Shown here: piece by piece, positions 47,501 through 59,500 of the stretch
How the letters are laid out: each line of letters opens with the position of its first letter
How positions within the stretch are numbered: position 1 is the first letter of the stretch
Notes under the pieces: generated by a model
What the model was told of the DNA's origin: nothing
The model's database searches: none
Seen by the model: the letters and a program-made list of their open reading frames with translations, nothing else
Source: Galbula dea
Lineage: Eukaryota; Chordata; Aves; Piciformes; Galbulidae
Assembly (NCBI GenBank): GCA_013399015.1
Contig: VWZX01002961.1
Location: 372,001 to 436,000 of the forward strand
DNA: 64,000 nucleotides
Direction of reading: 5' to 3'
Made by a program: the position numbers and the translations under genes

Positions 47501-50500
47501 GTCATGTTCAGACTGTGCAGAGGAAGAACTTGAGGCTTCACTGAAAAGCAGAAAACATTTAAGGCCAGACACAGAGTTGTGTTAAGGCAAAGTAAATGGT
47601 GTAAATCTAGCGTAAAAACCTGAGGCGCCGTGAAAGGCTGAATAACTGTAAGAGTCAGGAGCTGAAAAGGAATTGTAGAGATTGTAGGTGTGTGAGCCTG
47701 ACATAGAGTTCCAGCAAGGAACTAGCAAGGAACAAGCAGCAAGGTAAAGTCTAGCTTTCAATAAAATCCTATGTGGTCTTTAGTGGCCGTGAGTGAGGAT
47801 TTCAGCAAGATATCTTCCCTGAAGGATGCAGGTGAATATTAACCTCTCTGGATGAGGAAATGATAAAGCTGTGATTTCTCTTTTAAATAACTTCTACTCC
47901 TTTTTTAAAAATGAATTCTACTCCTTCCTCTGCTAACTCAAACTGCTGCAGTACTGTGGGCCCTATACTGAATAAACCCTTTTAAAATTAGTAACCATTC
48001 TTGCAGGAAAAAAAAAGGATTTTGAGAAACTGAGGTCTCAAATGTGGATACTTCTGGGGGGAAGCTTTTTTAGCAGTGTTGTTACCATGGTTAGAACAAT
48101 TTAATTTTTTTCTTTTCATTACAGGAAGGTGTACCAGCTGGCAGAAACCTTACAGAGAGAGAAGTCAGGACTTCTGAAGCAGCTGAAGTTTTTAAGGTAA
48201 TGCAGACCTTACATTCAAGAACTTCTTGTATCACCTACTTTAATGCAAGAGATACATTAGAGGATGAAATGATGTTGAGATGTGTTCTGGGTGTAGGTAT
48301 CCAGGTGTTTGCAGTGGAGCACTGCAGGAGCTATAGGTCATGGAGAGGTTTTCTGGCAGGAACAGTGGCCCTGAAGGGAACCTACACTGGAGCAGTCTGT
48401 TCCTGAAGGCCTGTACCCTATGGAATGGGTTGATGCTGGAGCAGTTTGTGAAGGACTGTAATGTGGGGGAGGGAACTCACTCTTGGAGCAAGGGAAGAGT
48501 GTGAGGAGGAAGGAGTAGCAGAGAGGAGCTGTTGTGAACTGACCACAAACTCCCCCACTTCATATCCCCCTGTGCTGCTTGGGATTGGGAGGGAAGCAGA
48601 ACAGTGGAGAGTGCAGGTTAAAAAGAGGAACATGGGGAGAAGGTGATTTTAGTTTTGTGTTTGTTTCCCGTCATCCTACAGTTGAGTTTGTTTGGCCTGT
48701 GGTGGTAGTTGGTAAGCAATCTTCCTGTCTTTATCTTGATCCACAAGCTTTTCCATTTAATTTTCTTCCTGTCTTGTTGAGGAAAGAGAGTGAAAGAATG
48801 GCTGGGTGCACACCTGGCAGGCAGGCAAGATCAACCTGCCACAGGAAAATCACAGAATTATTGAATTTGGAAGACACCTCCAAGATCATCAACTCCAACC
48901 ATCAGCCTATCACCACCATGCCATGAAGCCATGTCCCTAAGTACCACATCTATAAGCTTTCTAAACCCCTCAAGGGATGGTGATTCCACCACTGCCCTGA
49001 GCAGCCTGGGCCAATGCCTAGCAACAGTTTCTAGGAAGAAATTTTTCCTGCTATCCTATCTAAACCTTCCCCGGTGCAACTTGAGGCCATTTCCCCTTTT
49101 CTTCTCACTAGTAACCAGGAGAAGAGACTGACCCCATCTAGTTACAGCCTCCTTTCAGATAGTTGTAGAGAGAGATAAGGTCTCCCCGAGCCTCCTCTTC
49201 CTCAGAGTAAACAACCCCAGTTCCCTCAGCCACCCCTCATAAGACTTATTCTTCAGATCCCTCACCAGCCTGGTATAATGATGCAAAATATAGCAAAAAT
49301 GGTTACAAAAGACAATATGACTTTTGTAAGCCCTGTTCTTGTACACAGTAGAAGGCAGTCCACCTGAAAGTTTTGGTATTGTAGGATAATCTCCATTCCA
49401 GAAGTCAAATCTATAAAAAAACCCCAATGGTGAACTCTTCTAAGCTGGTTCTGTGGTAGAAGCCTGTCCAGAGGAGACTTGAAGCTTACTAAAAGCTCTG
49501 TTGTTTCTGAAGTGATGGGAGTACAGTCAAAATGAAGATCCTTTCCCTAAAATGCTTATTTGTAACATTATATAAAGATATAGGTAGCTAATTTTGTCTG
49601 TAACTTTTCTGTATTGATAGACTTCAAAGTTTGAAGTTGTGTTCAGACAATTGTAACTCTCTTTTTAATATGCAGTAATGTTAGGTTTTGTTTGCTCTAT
49701 GGAAAGTTTGCATGGGCTATAGATTGTACTTAACTGTGGGCCTTAATTCACTGCATTTCCTTCAGGAGACTTCATTTTAAAGGTACCTTAAGAAGAACCC
49801 ATGCTTAAGGAAAAGCTCTTACTTTGCAGTGTGCTTCCCATAGGCCACTCCATATGGTGTGATCTTGCCTGCTGCTGGTAATGGGACCATAGATAGAAAC
49901 ATCTGACAGCAGAGGTTGTTTATGTTCACCAACGATGTAATGTATGCTCAGTCTCTTTTGTGGCCAGGCCAGTAATAGATGGAGGCAATGGATGATGTGT
50001 TGTCAGAACTCATTAGAGCTGGCTGATTGCCTGGAGTCTCCATTTCTTAACAGTCTTTTCTTTTCTGCATAGTGAATGGAAGGTATCTGTTTTTCCTAGG
50101 AAGGCTTTTCCATACATGGCAGCCACAACTGTAGCCCTCAGAGGGACATAACTGGCATTCACAGCTGTAACTAGGTGAATAGAGATGGTGTTCATTACAC
50201 CCTCTTCACATTAGAGAAGTCATCTTTACTGTGGAAAGCTTTAAACATTCTAATTTGGAATAAGTGAAGGCATATTGACCAGAACTGATTTCTATCTGTT
50301 ATGGCATTTGTTTAAATAAACTACAAAATGAGGGCCAAGTGTCAGCTGGCTTTAATCATCAAAGCCCTACTGGAGATTTAGTGACCCAGACAGGGAACTG
50401 GCTGTGGTGAGACTATAAATAATGCAGGATCAAGAGTGGAGATATGCCAAATTGAAGTGCATCTGTCTTGCCTTTTACACTGCCAACTGTCCAGTCTGAC

Positions 50501-53500
50501 TGTTAGTGTTGAGTAGAAAAGTCAGTAGTTCTAAATATTTGGCCTCAGTGTTTATGTTCTCTTTGCAGGAAGAGGAACAAACATCTCAAAGATGAAGGTG
50601 ACATATTTTTACAGGTAAACAACTGTTATTTTCAAACCCAGTGTTTGGCAGACAACTATTAGAACAGCCTTAGAAGAAGAGGATCAGAAAGTTGTGCAGG
50701 AGATAGACTATTGTGCTACTTAAATCTTGCCCCATTCTGAATTTATATAATCTTTTTTCTCATTTGAGAATAAGATTTTTAAATTTGCTGAACAACTTTA
50801 AGAGCTACATTTTCAGAATTACAAAGTTGGAGCTACCTTGAGGAAGGTGAATGTATTTTATAAAGAAGCTAAGGAAGCAATCAGGAGAGGATGAAATAAC
50901 CTAAAAATTGAACTTTTACTTTGTGCTAATCCATTCAGTCTAGAGAAGCTAATATCTTGAAACATTTATAAAACAGTACAATGTCCAAGTACTTGCATCA
51001 TTACCTGAATACCTAGTGGTACTGGGTAAGAGCAGATAGCATTAACTTTTTATCCAGCAGCAGAGAAAGGGTCCCTCAGAAGTTCCAGAAGTACTCTGAT
51101 TTAAGCAGGCTAAAGCCAGTTAGTTGGCAGTTGTTTGTACTCTTAGTCCTACAAGAAGCTGCTACTGTAAAAACTAGTATCTACTGACTTATTTTCATGA
51201 CATTATGATGTTTTACTCTGGTCCACTTAGTTTACTAAGCAGATTCATTCTTTCAGGATCTGGAGTTTCCATGTTCTGGAATTTTGGAAGCATTTATACT
51301 CTATTTATTTATATTATTAGAATATTTATACTCTAGGGTATCTGTATAATTTTTTTCCCTCATATTCATTGCATTATTTAAGCATTGGGAATGAAGACAG
51401 TTAACCTCAATGAGTAAATTAGTAAGTAGCATTTTGTCTTTCTGCAGAAATGCAAAACAAGTCCAGAAGCCAGCTGGAAGCAAAGATCAGGGTCTGTCAT
51501 TGGGAAATACATAGAGAGCAAGATGCTACCTCACTGGTAAGAACCTCTTTTCATGTGTTAGAGTCCAATGAGGCTTATAGAAAGAAGATGTTGAATATTT
51601 TATTTCCAATACCTTTGGACTTTTCAGAGCATGTATTTCTATAGTGTCTTGGTAAGATTGTTGTGCTTTTTGAAAAATCTGGAAATAAATAGACAAATTT
51701 GCATGTAAAACAAGTGTACTATCTGCAAGAGCCGTTGTGGATGAGTGTGTGCTGGGAGGTGCATAAAATCTTGCCAATCACCCTATGTTGATGTGGTTCA
51801 GTGTCCTTGGTAACTCTCTGAAAGAGTATGCCTCCTCCCCTTTTACAGTAGAAGACAAGAGTCCTGTTGTAAAGTATGAGATATGGAGCTAGTAAACTGT
51901 GGAGAATTTAATTCTCAAGTATGTGGTTGTAAAATTGAAATCAACAGGAACAAGGTGGTGATACAAATGAAACACTAGAATGTTTTGAGACAAGAGGAGC
52001 TGGAAAGAAGACTATTCACTTTGAAATAGCAGCCAGGACAAAGTCCCTGCAGGCACAGGGTCATGAAATGCATGGAGAGAAAGCTTTCAGAGACACAGTT
52101 TAGTAAGTTAAGTACTGGAAAGTGGAACATAATTGGAAAAAGCAATTATGGCACAAAAATCATAGAAAAATTGAGATGGGAAGGATGTCTGATGTCACTA
52201 GTCCAATCTCCTACTCAAAAAGGGATAACTCAAAAACTACATAAGGTTGGTCAGGGGCTTGATCAGCTGAGTTTTTGAACATCTAGATGGAGGTGCCACA
52301 GCCTCTTTGGGCACCAGTTCCCTTGCTGCACCAGTCTCATGGAGAGATTTTGTTCCCTGCATGAAGTCAGTATTTCTCTTACTGCAACTTGCATCTGTGG
52401 TCATTGCACACATCTGAGAAGGCTCTGGATTTTATCTACACTCCTCCTTCTGCTGAATCCCCACTTAGCCTTTTTTTCATCCATATTAAGCAAACCTATC
52501 TCTCTCCTACCTGCTAAAGAGAGAATTAGATTACTCATAGAAAAGGGCTGGGTTAAGGAGTAGTTTTATTCTTCCCCATTAAGGGGGAGAGGGGAGGAGA
52601 AAATTACAGTAGAGAAATTTGCTTTAGTTATTTCCATGAGGTTAGAAATGAGGCTAATCTTATGGTTTATATTCTGGTTCAGGTTTTCCCTGTAAATTAT
52701 TAGCTTTCCCCATGATGCTTATAATTATCAAGCACTCTATGTATATATACACATCATATAATAAGCTGATTTTTTTAGTAGACATTGGACTGAATCTACT
52801 ATGCCTGCTGTGAGTAATAAAAAACATGGGAGATTAAATTGAGTTGCACAAGAATAAAGCAGTAGGAATACAGGTCCAATGTATTTTTGTGGTGTGCTTA
52901 TGTTTTTCTCTCTCTAGCCATGCATCTGAAGGTGATGATGTTTTCAGTAATTCCAAGAGAAGGATTTCTGCTGAACTGAATGAAGTTCTTTCTGTAGAGT
53001 CTGGTGCTGGAGCTACTGGAGAACTATCTAAAGCATCACATCTCCAAAGAATAATATCAATTGAGGAAGATCACCTACCCCAGCTTCTTGACAGGCTGGT
53101 TGATAAGCAGCTGAACATATGGACTGGAGGGGATGAGAATACTTCTGAGATGGAAATGGATAAGAAAACCACTGAACAATTAATGGAACACTCACTACCA
53201 TCTTTAAGAGAGCAGCCCATAGGGAAGGAAACACTGTCAAATGTAAGGGGGCAAATGGAACCTCAACTTTTAAAGGGGCCCACAATTTCAGAAGAATGTG
53301 AAGGTCCTTGAATGCATCTGGAGGAGGGCAACACAGCTGGTGACAGGGCTGGAAGGAATGTCTGGTGAGGAGTGGCCAAGGACTCTAGAGTTTGTCTAGT
53401 TTGGAGAAAAGGAGGCTGAGAGGGTCACCTCTTTGCTCTCTACAGTTTCCTGAGGACAGGAAGTGGAGAGAGAGGTGTTGGTCTCTGAGATCCAGTGATA

Positions 53501-56500
53501 GGATCCATGGGAATGGTTCAAAGTTGCATCAGGGGGTACTCAAACTTGGCAGTAGGAAACATTTCTTTACTGCGGGTATGGTCAAACACTGGAACAGGCT
53601 TCCTGGAGAGGTGGTTGATGCCATGTGCCTGTCAGTGTTTAGGAGGCATTTGGACAATGTGCTTAATAACAGGCTTTAACTTTTGGTCAGCCCTGAAGAG
53701 GTCAAGCAGGTAGACTAGATTATATTTGTAGGTTGTTTCCAACTGGAACTATTCTATTCTGTTCTAAAGGACCTTGAAAAACATGAAATGGTGTTGAAGG
53801 GCAATATATTATTCTTAGAATCAAAAATTCCTTAGTTTTCTGTTTTAAAGTTTTTAAGTTAAAACATGACAAATGGGGCTATTGTATGAAGAGAGAGATG
53901 GAGATACACTGCAGATCGATTTTGAACGTGCAAAGTGACACTCAGCCTAAGGGAGTGGTAGCTACAAGCAGTGTATGCATACACTTATGCCTAAAGATCT
54001 TTTTAGGAAGAGTGAAGTCAAGCCTTGGAATTGATGACACAAGAAGATCAACTGAAAGGTAGCAATTGGCTAAAAAAAAAAAAAAAAAAAAAAAAAAAAC
54101 NTGAGAAGTTGGGACTTGCCAAAAGGTGACATTTCTCATATTCTGGTACTTTTGAATCAGCTTTGATAGCTTCACATTGAGAACTAATGAGAGCAAATAT
54201 GTTTACTTTTAAATTATTTTTTAAGAAGACTTTTAATTGGCAAATTGAAATTCAAATTTATTTTTTTTTGGCTGTAGCTTGTATGTGCATATTAACAATG
54301 AATTCACATATGCCAATGAATTCTCTAAACCTTAAAACAATATGCTGGAAGGTTCTTCAGAGAACAATTTGGAGATTAGTTCTTTGGAGTCTCAAGTACT
54401 TGCACTGCTATTGCTTCAGAGCTAGCTGTGCTTGTTTTCTAATTTTAGTATCATTATTAAGTGTTACTCATTTTTAGATCTTGAAGCACATAGTAAAAAG
54501 ATTAAAGTATAGGAAAAATAGCTATACTTGGTCATAATTATATAGTTCTTTAGGAAGAAAAATTATGATAGAATTATTCCATGGTTGCCTAATAATTTCA
54601 AAGTGGTACATCTTAATAAAAAGTCTAGGGCACAGAACAGAGCCTCATCCTTTGAAAAGTTTTAATACAACTCTTAATTGTTGCTTGCTATATAACTGAT
54701 TTTGTATCACATTTTCAAAGTATGGCATCATTGGAATTTAGGACACCAGAAGCCAGGTAGATCATCAGGTCCAGCTAGGACACACCTTTCCTGTCTGCTC
54801 TATTTTGGCACTCATGCCCCTTGAAAGCACATCCTCAGCTTGGTAGGAACTAGGCATACCTTCAGATCTTGTTTCTTATAATTTTTTTTCCCCAAAAAAC
54901 AATTGAGAGCAAGCAAGGACAGGAGAGGAGAAATCAAAATGTCTCCTGCCTGGTTGTTGAAAACGATTTGTTTCAATTTCTAAAGAAACACAAGGAGGGT
55001 AAACAAGAAGTTAATTTCCAAAGGTCACTTAGAACTGGAAATAGCATTCGATTTTTTTCTATGAAATGCCAATGCCTTAGCCCAACCCTTAATTTGGGTT
55101 GACTTCTTGCTTGTTTTTTAAAATTTAGCTTTAAAAAAACCACAGCAGAATACTCCTTTCTGATCACAGGTTCACAGAATGTTAGGGATTGGAAGGGACC
55201 TCTGGAGATCATGTAGTCCAACCTCCCTGTCCAAGCAGGTTCACCTAGAGCAGGTTGCATAGGATGGTGTCTGCGCAGGTTTTGAATATCTCCTGACAGC
55301 ATGGGTGGGCTAGGATTAATAGTCAATTAATAATTGTTTTCAGGGCAGGTCTGCATGTGATCCTCAACTGGAGCTGAAGAAAAGCTTCAGAAACAGAGAA
55401 CTTTCTGCTTACCACATAATGAATTACAAGGTGTGGGTCTCAGGGTTGTACGTCAACTAGACAGTCTTCTGCAGCCAGTCCTCTCCCTTCATGTTTTGCT
55501 TCTCAAAGGAACTGCAGTATAAAGGAGTGTAGGATCTAGAACAACTTGTGCAAAAGAGGCAGAATGATTCCATGCAGTTGTTATATATGTAGTTCACTCA
55601 GATATGAAGTCTTGTCATTCTGTGTTTTGCATTAAGAAGATGAAGGATCTAAGACAACCTGTATTTATGTTCCAGGGGTCTACATGGCTTTGTATTACTG
55701 CATTCCATGATCTCATTGCTTACTATATGGAACTTAGGCTCCTAGCTGCTGGCTTGAAGCCTTCCTATTCACTGTATATTCACAGTCATTTAGCTGCTAA
55801 TCCTTTATGATCTACTGCATCTTAGCAGACAGTTAGAACAAATGTAAATCTTTTCTCCTTTTAGGTATGAACAAGTCCATTTCCATCCTATGGAAAGTGA
55901 TTTCTGAAAGTGCCTAGGAATTTGCAGCAGTACATGAGGCCAGCAGCTGCTCTTTTATTTGGGCACTAAGAGTCAGGTAGAACGTTTTTCTGAGTGGCTG
56001 TGAAGGTGAAGCTGCAGAAATAAGCAGAAATGTGGTTGGAAAAATACCTGAAGGAAGCATAATGGAAATTAAAGCAAGGTTTTCTATCTAAAACCTCTGC
56101 CTGAGATGCAGTTCTTCTCTGTTCTTTCAATATGGAATATGAAAGTGTTTATACCTGCAATCTTCTACATTTGTGTTAAGTTGCACAAAAGCTAGGTATA
56201 TTATTTGGCTAGGTACTGTTTATATTAAGGCCACTCAAAAGAGACATCTGGGGAAGATTTTTTCAGGCTGCACTGTAAATGAAAGCAAATTTACATCCCA
56301 CTGCTATTCTATTTTCCCATCAGTACTTTGGTGAAGCAAACCCTGAAGCAGCTCATCCCTTAGTATAACCTTCAGATGCAGTTTTAGAATCCAGTTTGAT
56401 TATTAAGGTTATTTTCATCAGGAGACTTGATACATCTCCATTAAAAACGACTGCATATTATGTTGGGAGTTGAGCTGGATGCCTGTGATATCTTAGAGTC

Positions 56501-59500
56501 TTAGTGCTCCTGAGGTGTGCATGACAACCAGGGACAAGGTGTTTCTGGTCACATAGTCCATATATTTAATTAATGTTATCAGAAGCACTGTGAAAATGGT
56601 GCCAAGCGATGATTGTGAGTTAACTTGTTATGTGTCCCAGAGCACACAGACTTATACCCTGGGAATGTTTTTCAGCAAACCTCAATGTGCTTTATACAGA
56701 TGTATGTGTATTACTAGCAGCCTATAGTTGAAGTGGAGTTTGGGATTGTCCTGGTTTGGGCTGGAACTGATTCTGTTTCGTGGCCTTGCTTTCCAGCCAA
56801 TGCTCCTCTCAGTGATGCATTTCTGAAGCTGGCAGTACCTTTTTCAGAAACACTGCCTGCTTCCAGCAGTGATTAGGTCTAATGTTTGGGTTTACTGCCA
56901 AGGATTAGTATGGAAACCAGGGCCATGGCTGAATTTCTTTTTTTGTGCCCCCAAACTGACCAACTAAGTATTCCATTCCATACACATCATGCTTGATATA
57001 AATCTAAGGGGCAGTTCTCTCTGCTCTCTCTTGCACTTCCTGCTTCTCTGGGCCCATCTTTGCTGCTTCTTTCTGCCTTTTGCTCCTGAACAGCTCCAGG
57101 ATCCAGCCCCCTGCGTCCAACTCCCATCTGCTGCTGGAGGCCTCCTGTCACATTACCAGTGGGGACAGCGACATGGTTACCATCAAGGCAGGGTTTGGGT
57201 TTTGGTCCTGGTTCTACATATATTTGCATATATTATCTATTGTTAGCATTTTCATTAAAGTAGTTATAGTAATTTTGTTTTCCAATCCACAAGTCTCTTT
57301 CTCATTTCCCTTTTCCCTCCTGGCAAAGGAGGGGAGGGGAAGAGGGGAGTAGTGGAGAGTGTCCATTGCTGGGTGCTGGCCAATCCAGCCTTAACCCTCA
57401 AACGATAATAGGGATTTTAATAGAAAAGTGAACAATGAGGTAAGATAATTGTAATGTGCTATTAGCCCAGCTCACGAGAGAGACATGTATTTTTGTCTGC
57501 CAAATTTACAGCAGTGAATTTTTTTCATACTAAGGAAGACAGGAGCTTGAGATTTTATTTATTTTTCTCCCCCATCAAGTGCAGCTCTGTGTTGTTTCTG
57601 CTTCTTTCTGTAAGGCTTCAGTACATTTGTAGAAAACATTTACAGGGTCAGAGTTCAATGACTTATTCAAAGGACTGTCAGGCAGTGAGTTCAGTTCTGA
57701 TGTCTTCTTCAAGTCAGCAGACTCAGAGATTCTGCACCTTGAGTCCCTGACAGAGAGCATTTCCTTCCCTCCTCTTCCTTCCTCTACTCTTCCTCCTTAC
57801 AACCCCAACAAATACCAGAAGCATTCATTATCTTGCACCCCTTCTGCAGCATTAAGAACAAACTCCTCATCTCCCTCTTCCTCCTCCACCGTTGTACATA
57901 GTAGAAGAGGCCAGCTAGGGCACCCCCTGCTGGTGCTGCTTTGTTCTTCCCTAAGCAACTCCTGATCTACATACAAAGGTCTTGGGAATAATGACCTACT
58001 TACAGAGGATATAAATACGCTCTCTAGAATCCAGGTAGCTTAACCTGCAGTAGACAGGATGTGGATAGGTAGACCAAATTGTTCTTCCTTCTGCTTAAGA
58101 AACCTAAATGCCAGAGATGGAGCTGAATGTTTACAGCCTGATCTGTAAACTGGGTCTAATTCTGTCTCTCTCCTCCAAGCTTCTGCCTGTAATGTTAAAC
58201 AGATGTAGAAGTTCAGTAATTCCATGGAAGATCTTGGCTCCACAGAAGTAATGGAGAGAAGAATGGTGGTAGGTAGCATAAGCCAAAAACTTATGACTTT
58301 GCTTCTGTTAGCTAGGTGAAAATGTGCTGTTTCCTCTGTGGTGTTGGTTTTGGAGGAAACTGCTGAGCAGAGCTGTGTGAAGTTTTATGAATTCTGATTT
58401 GCAGGGATGAATGTAAGCCATTTTCTTTTGGCAAGTTCATGCATTTTTTCAAAGCAGTCTCATGTCAAGGTTCATGGTCAGTATACTTCCAGAGCTCAGT
58501 CCGAACCACTGCACTTCAAATGATTTGGAATGATGCATTGCAGACATTTGAAATGCTGAGTTATTTTAAGAAACAGAATATTGTTTTATGGGTAATAGAG
58601 AACATGGCAGGATAACATCTTTTCTTTTTCACATCTCAGATGGCCTTCAAGACGCAGCATGTTGGACCGACAACAGGCTTTATGGAGCAGTTGGACAATA
58701 ATATTTGCTCTTACTTGAAGGAGGAGAGAATAAACTCTGCCCCAGAGCACTTGTTCAAGATTGTTTTTGTGGGCAATTCAGGTGTTGGGAAGACTTCATT
58801 TCTAAGGCGTTTTTGTGAAGATCGTTTTTTCCCAGGCACAGCGGCTACTGTAGGTAAGTTTAAGAAACATTGTTACTATTACTGGTTTTGTTTCAACAGT
58901 ACTTAGTAGCTTCTACAGAGGTCATACCCTGTGTTATACAACAGAAACATACAGATGTTGTAAAAGCCAATGTCCAGAAGGAGAGTTGGACATGCAAAGT
59001 GAGTTCTCCTAAACTGGGAGGCACATAACTGATGAAGGGGTTTCAGAATAGATTCCATACTGAAATAAGTCAGAAAAATCCTAATAATTTCAGTGAAGCT
59101 AGAATTTCCTTGTAGATCATACTGTTGTGGAACATATATCCTGTCCTCTGGACTGTGCTGTGCTAGCCATCCCACCTCCACACCCCATCTCTGTCCCTCT
59201 AAGTAATCTGATTTTGTTTTGAAGGGAAAGTGGAATATCTGAATTGTGTTTGAAGATTATACTAAGCACCAAAGAAATATTTTGGACCAGTGTTTTCAAA
59301 GCTAAACTTTTCAAAGCCTACCTTGTACTTAACAGTGCCTGAAGTTTTAAAACAAGCTTTCAAAAGTCAGACACACAAGAAAGTACCAAAACTTAAGTGT
59401 AAGTTATTGCAATGCAGCTGAGTTAATGTTAATGACCAGATTCACTTACTCTGTATTTAAGCCTTGCTCATTCTGCAGCATATATGGAATAAAACTTGTT

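Larger units (their letters stand above)
39998..48124 (+). other. CRACR2A: CRACR2A introns 39998-42221, 42318-46482, 46671-48124
   Basis: About 8 kb of intron without a repeat I can name, apart from a 10-bp duplication near 45811-45832 (AATATGAAAT twice). ORFs of up to 124 codons (43339-43713, minus) have no recognisable family and look like chance. Confidence 0.55.
48197..52917 (+). other. CRACR2A: CRACR2A introns 48197-50568, 50615-51447, 51537-52917
   Basis: Contain CR1 fragments at 48846-49275 and 52150-52450. The rest shows nothing recognisable. Confidence 0.55.
53243..58639 (+). other. CRACR2A: CRACR2A intron before the Rab domain
   Basis: 5.4 kb with CR1 (53296-53770, 55166-55305), an A28 run ending in an undetermined base (54101), and a family II solo LTR (56747-57410). 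No exon recognised. Confidence 0.6.

Noticed and set aside
53392..53679. 95-codon frame after the CRACR2A linker exon
   Set aside because: It is the C-terminal end of CR1 ORF2 (NRLPGEV motif), not a host gene.
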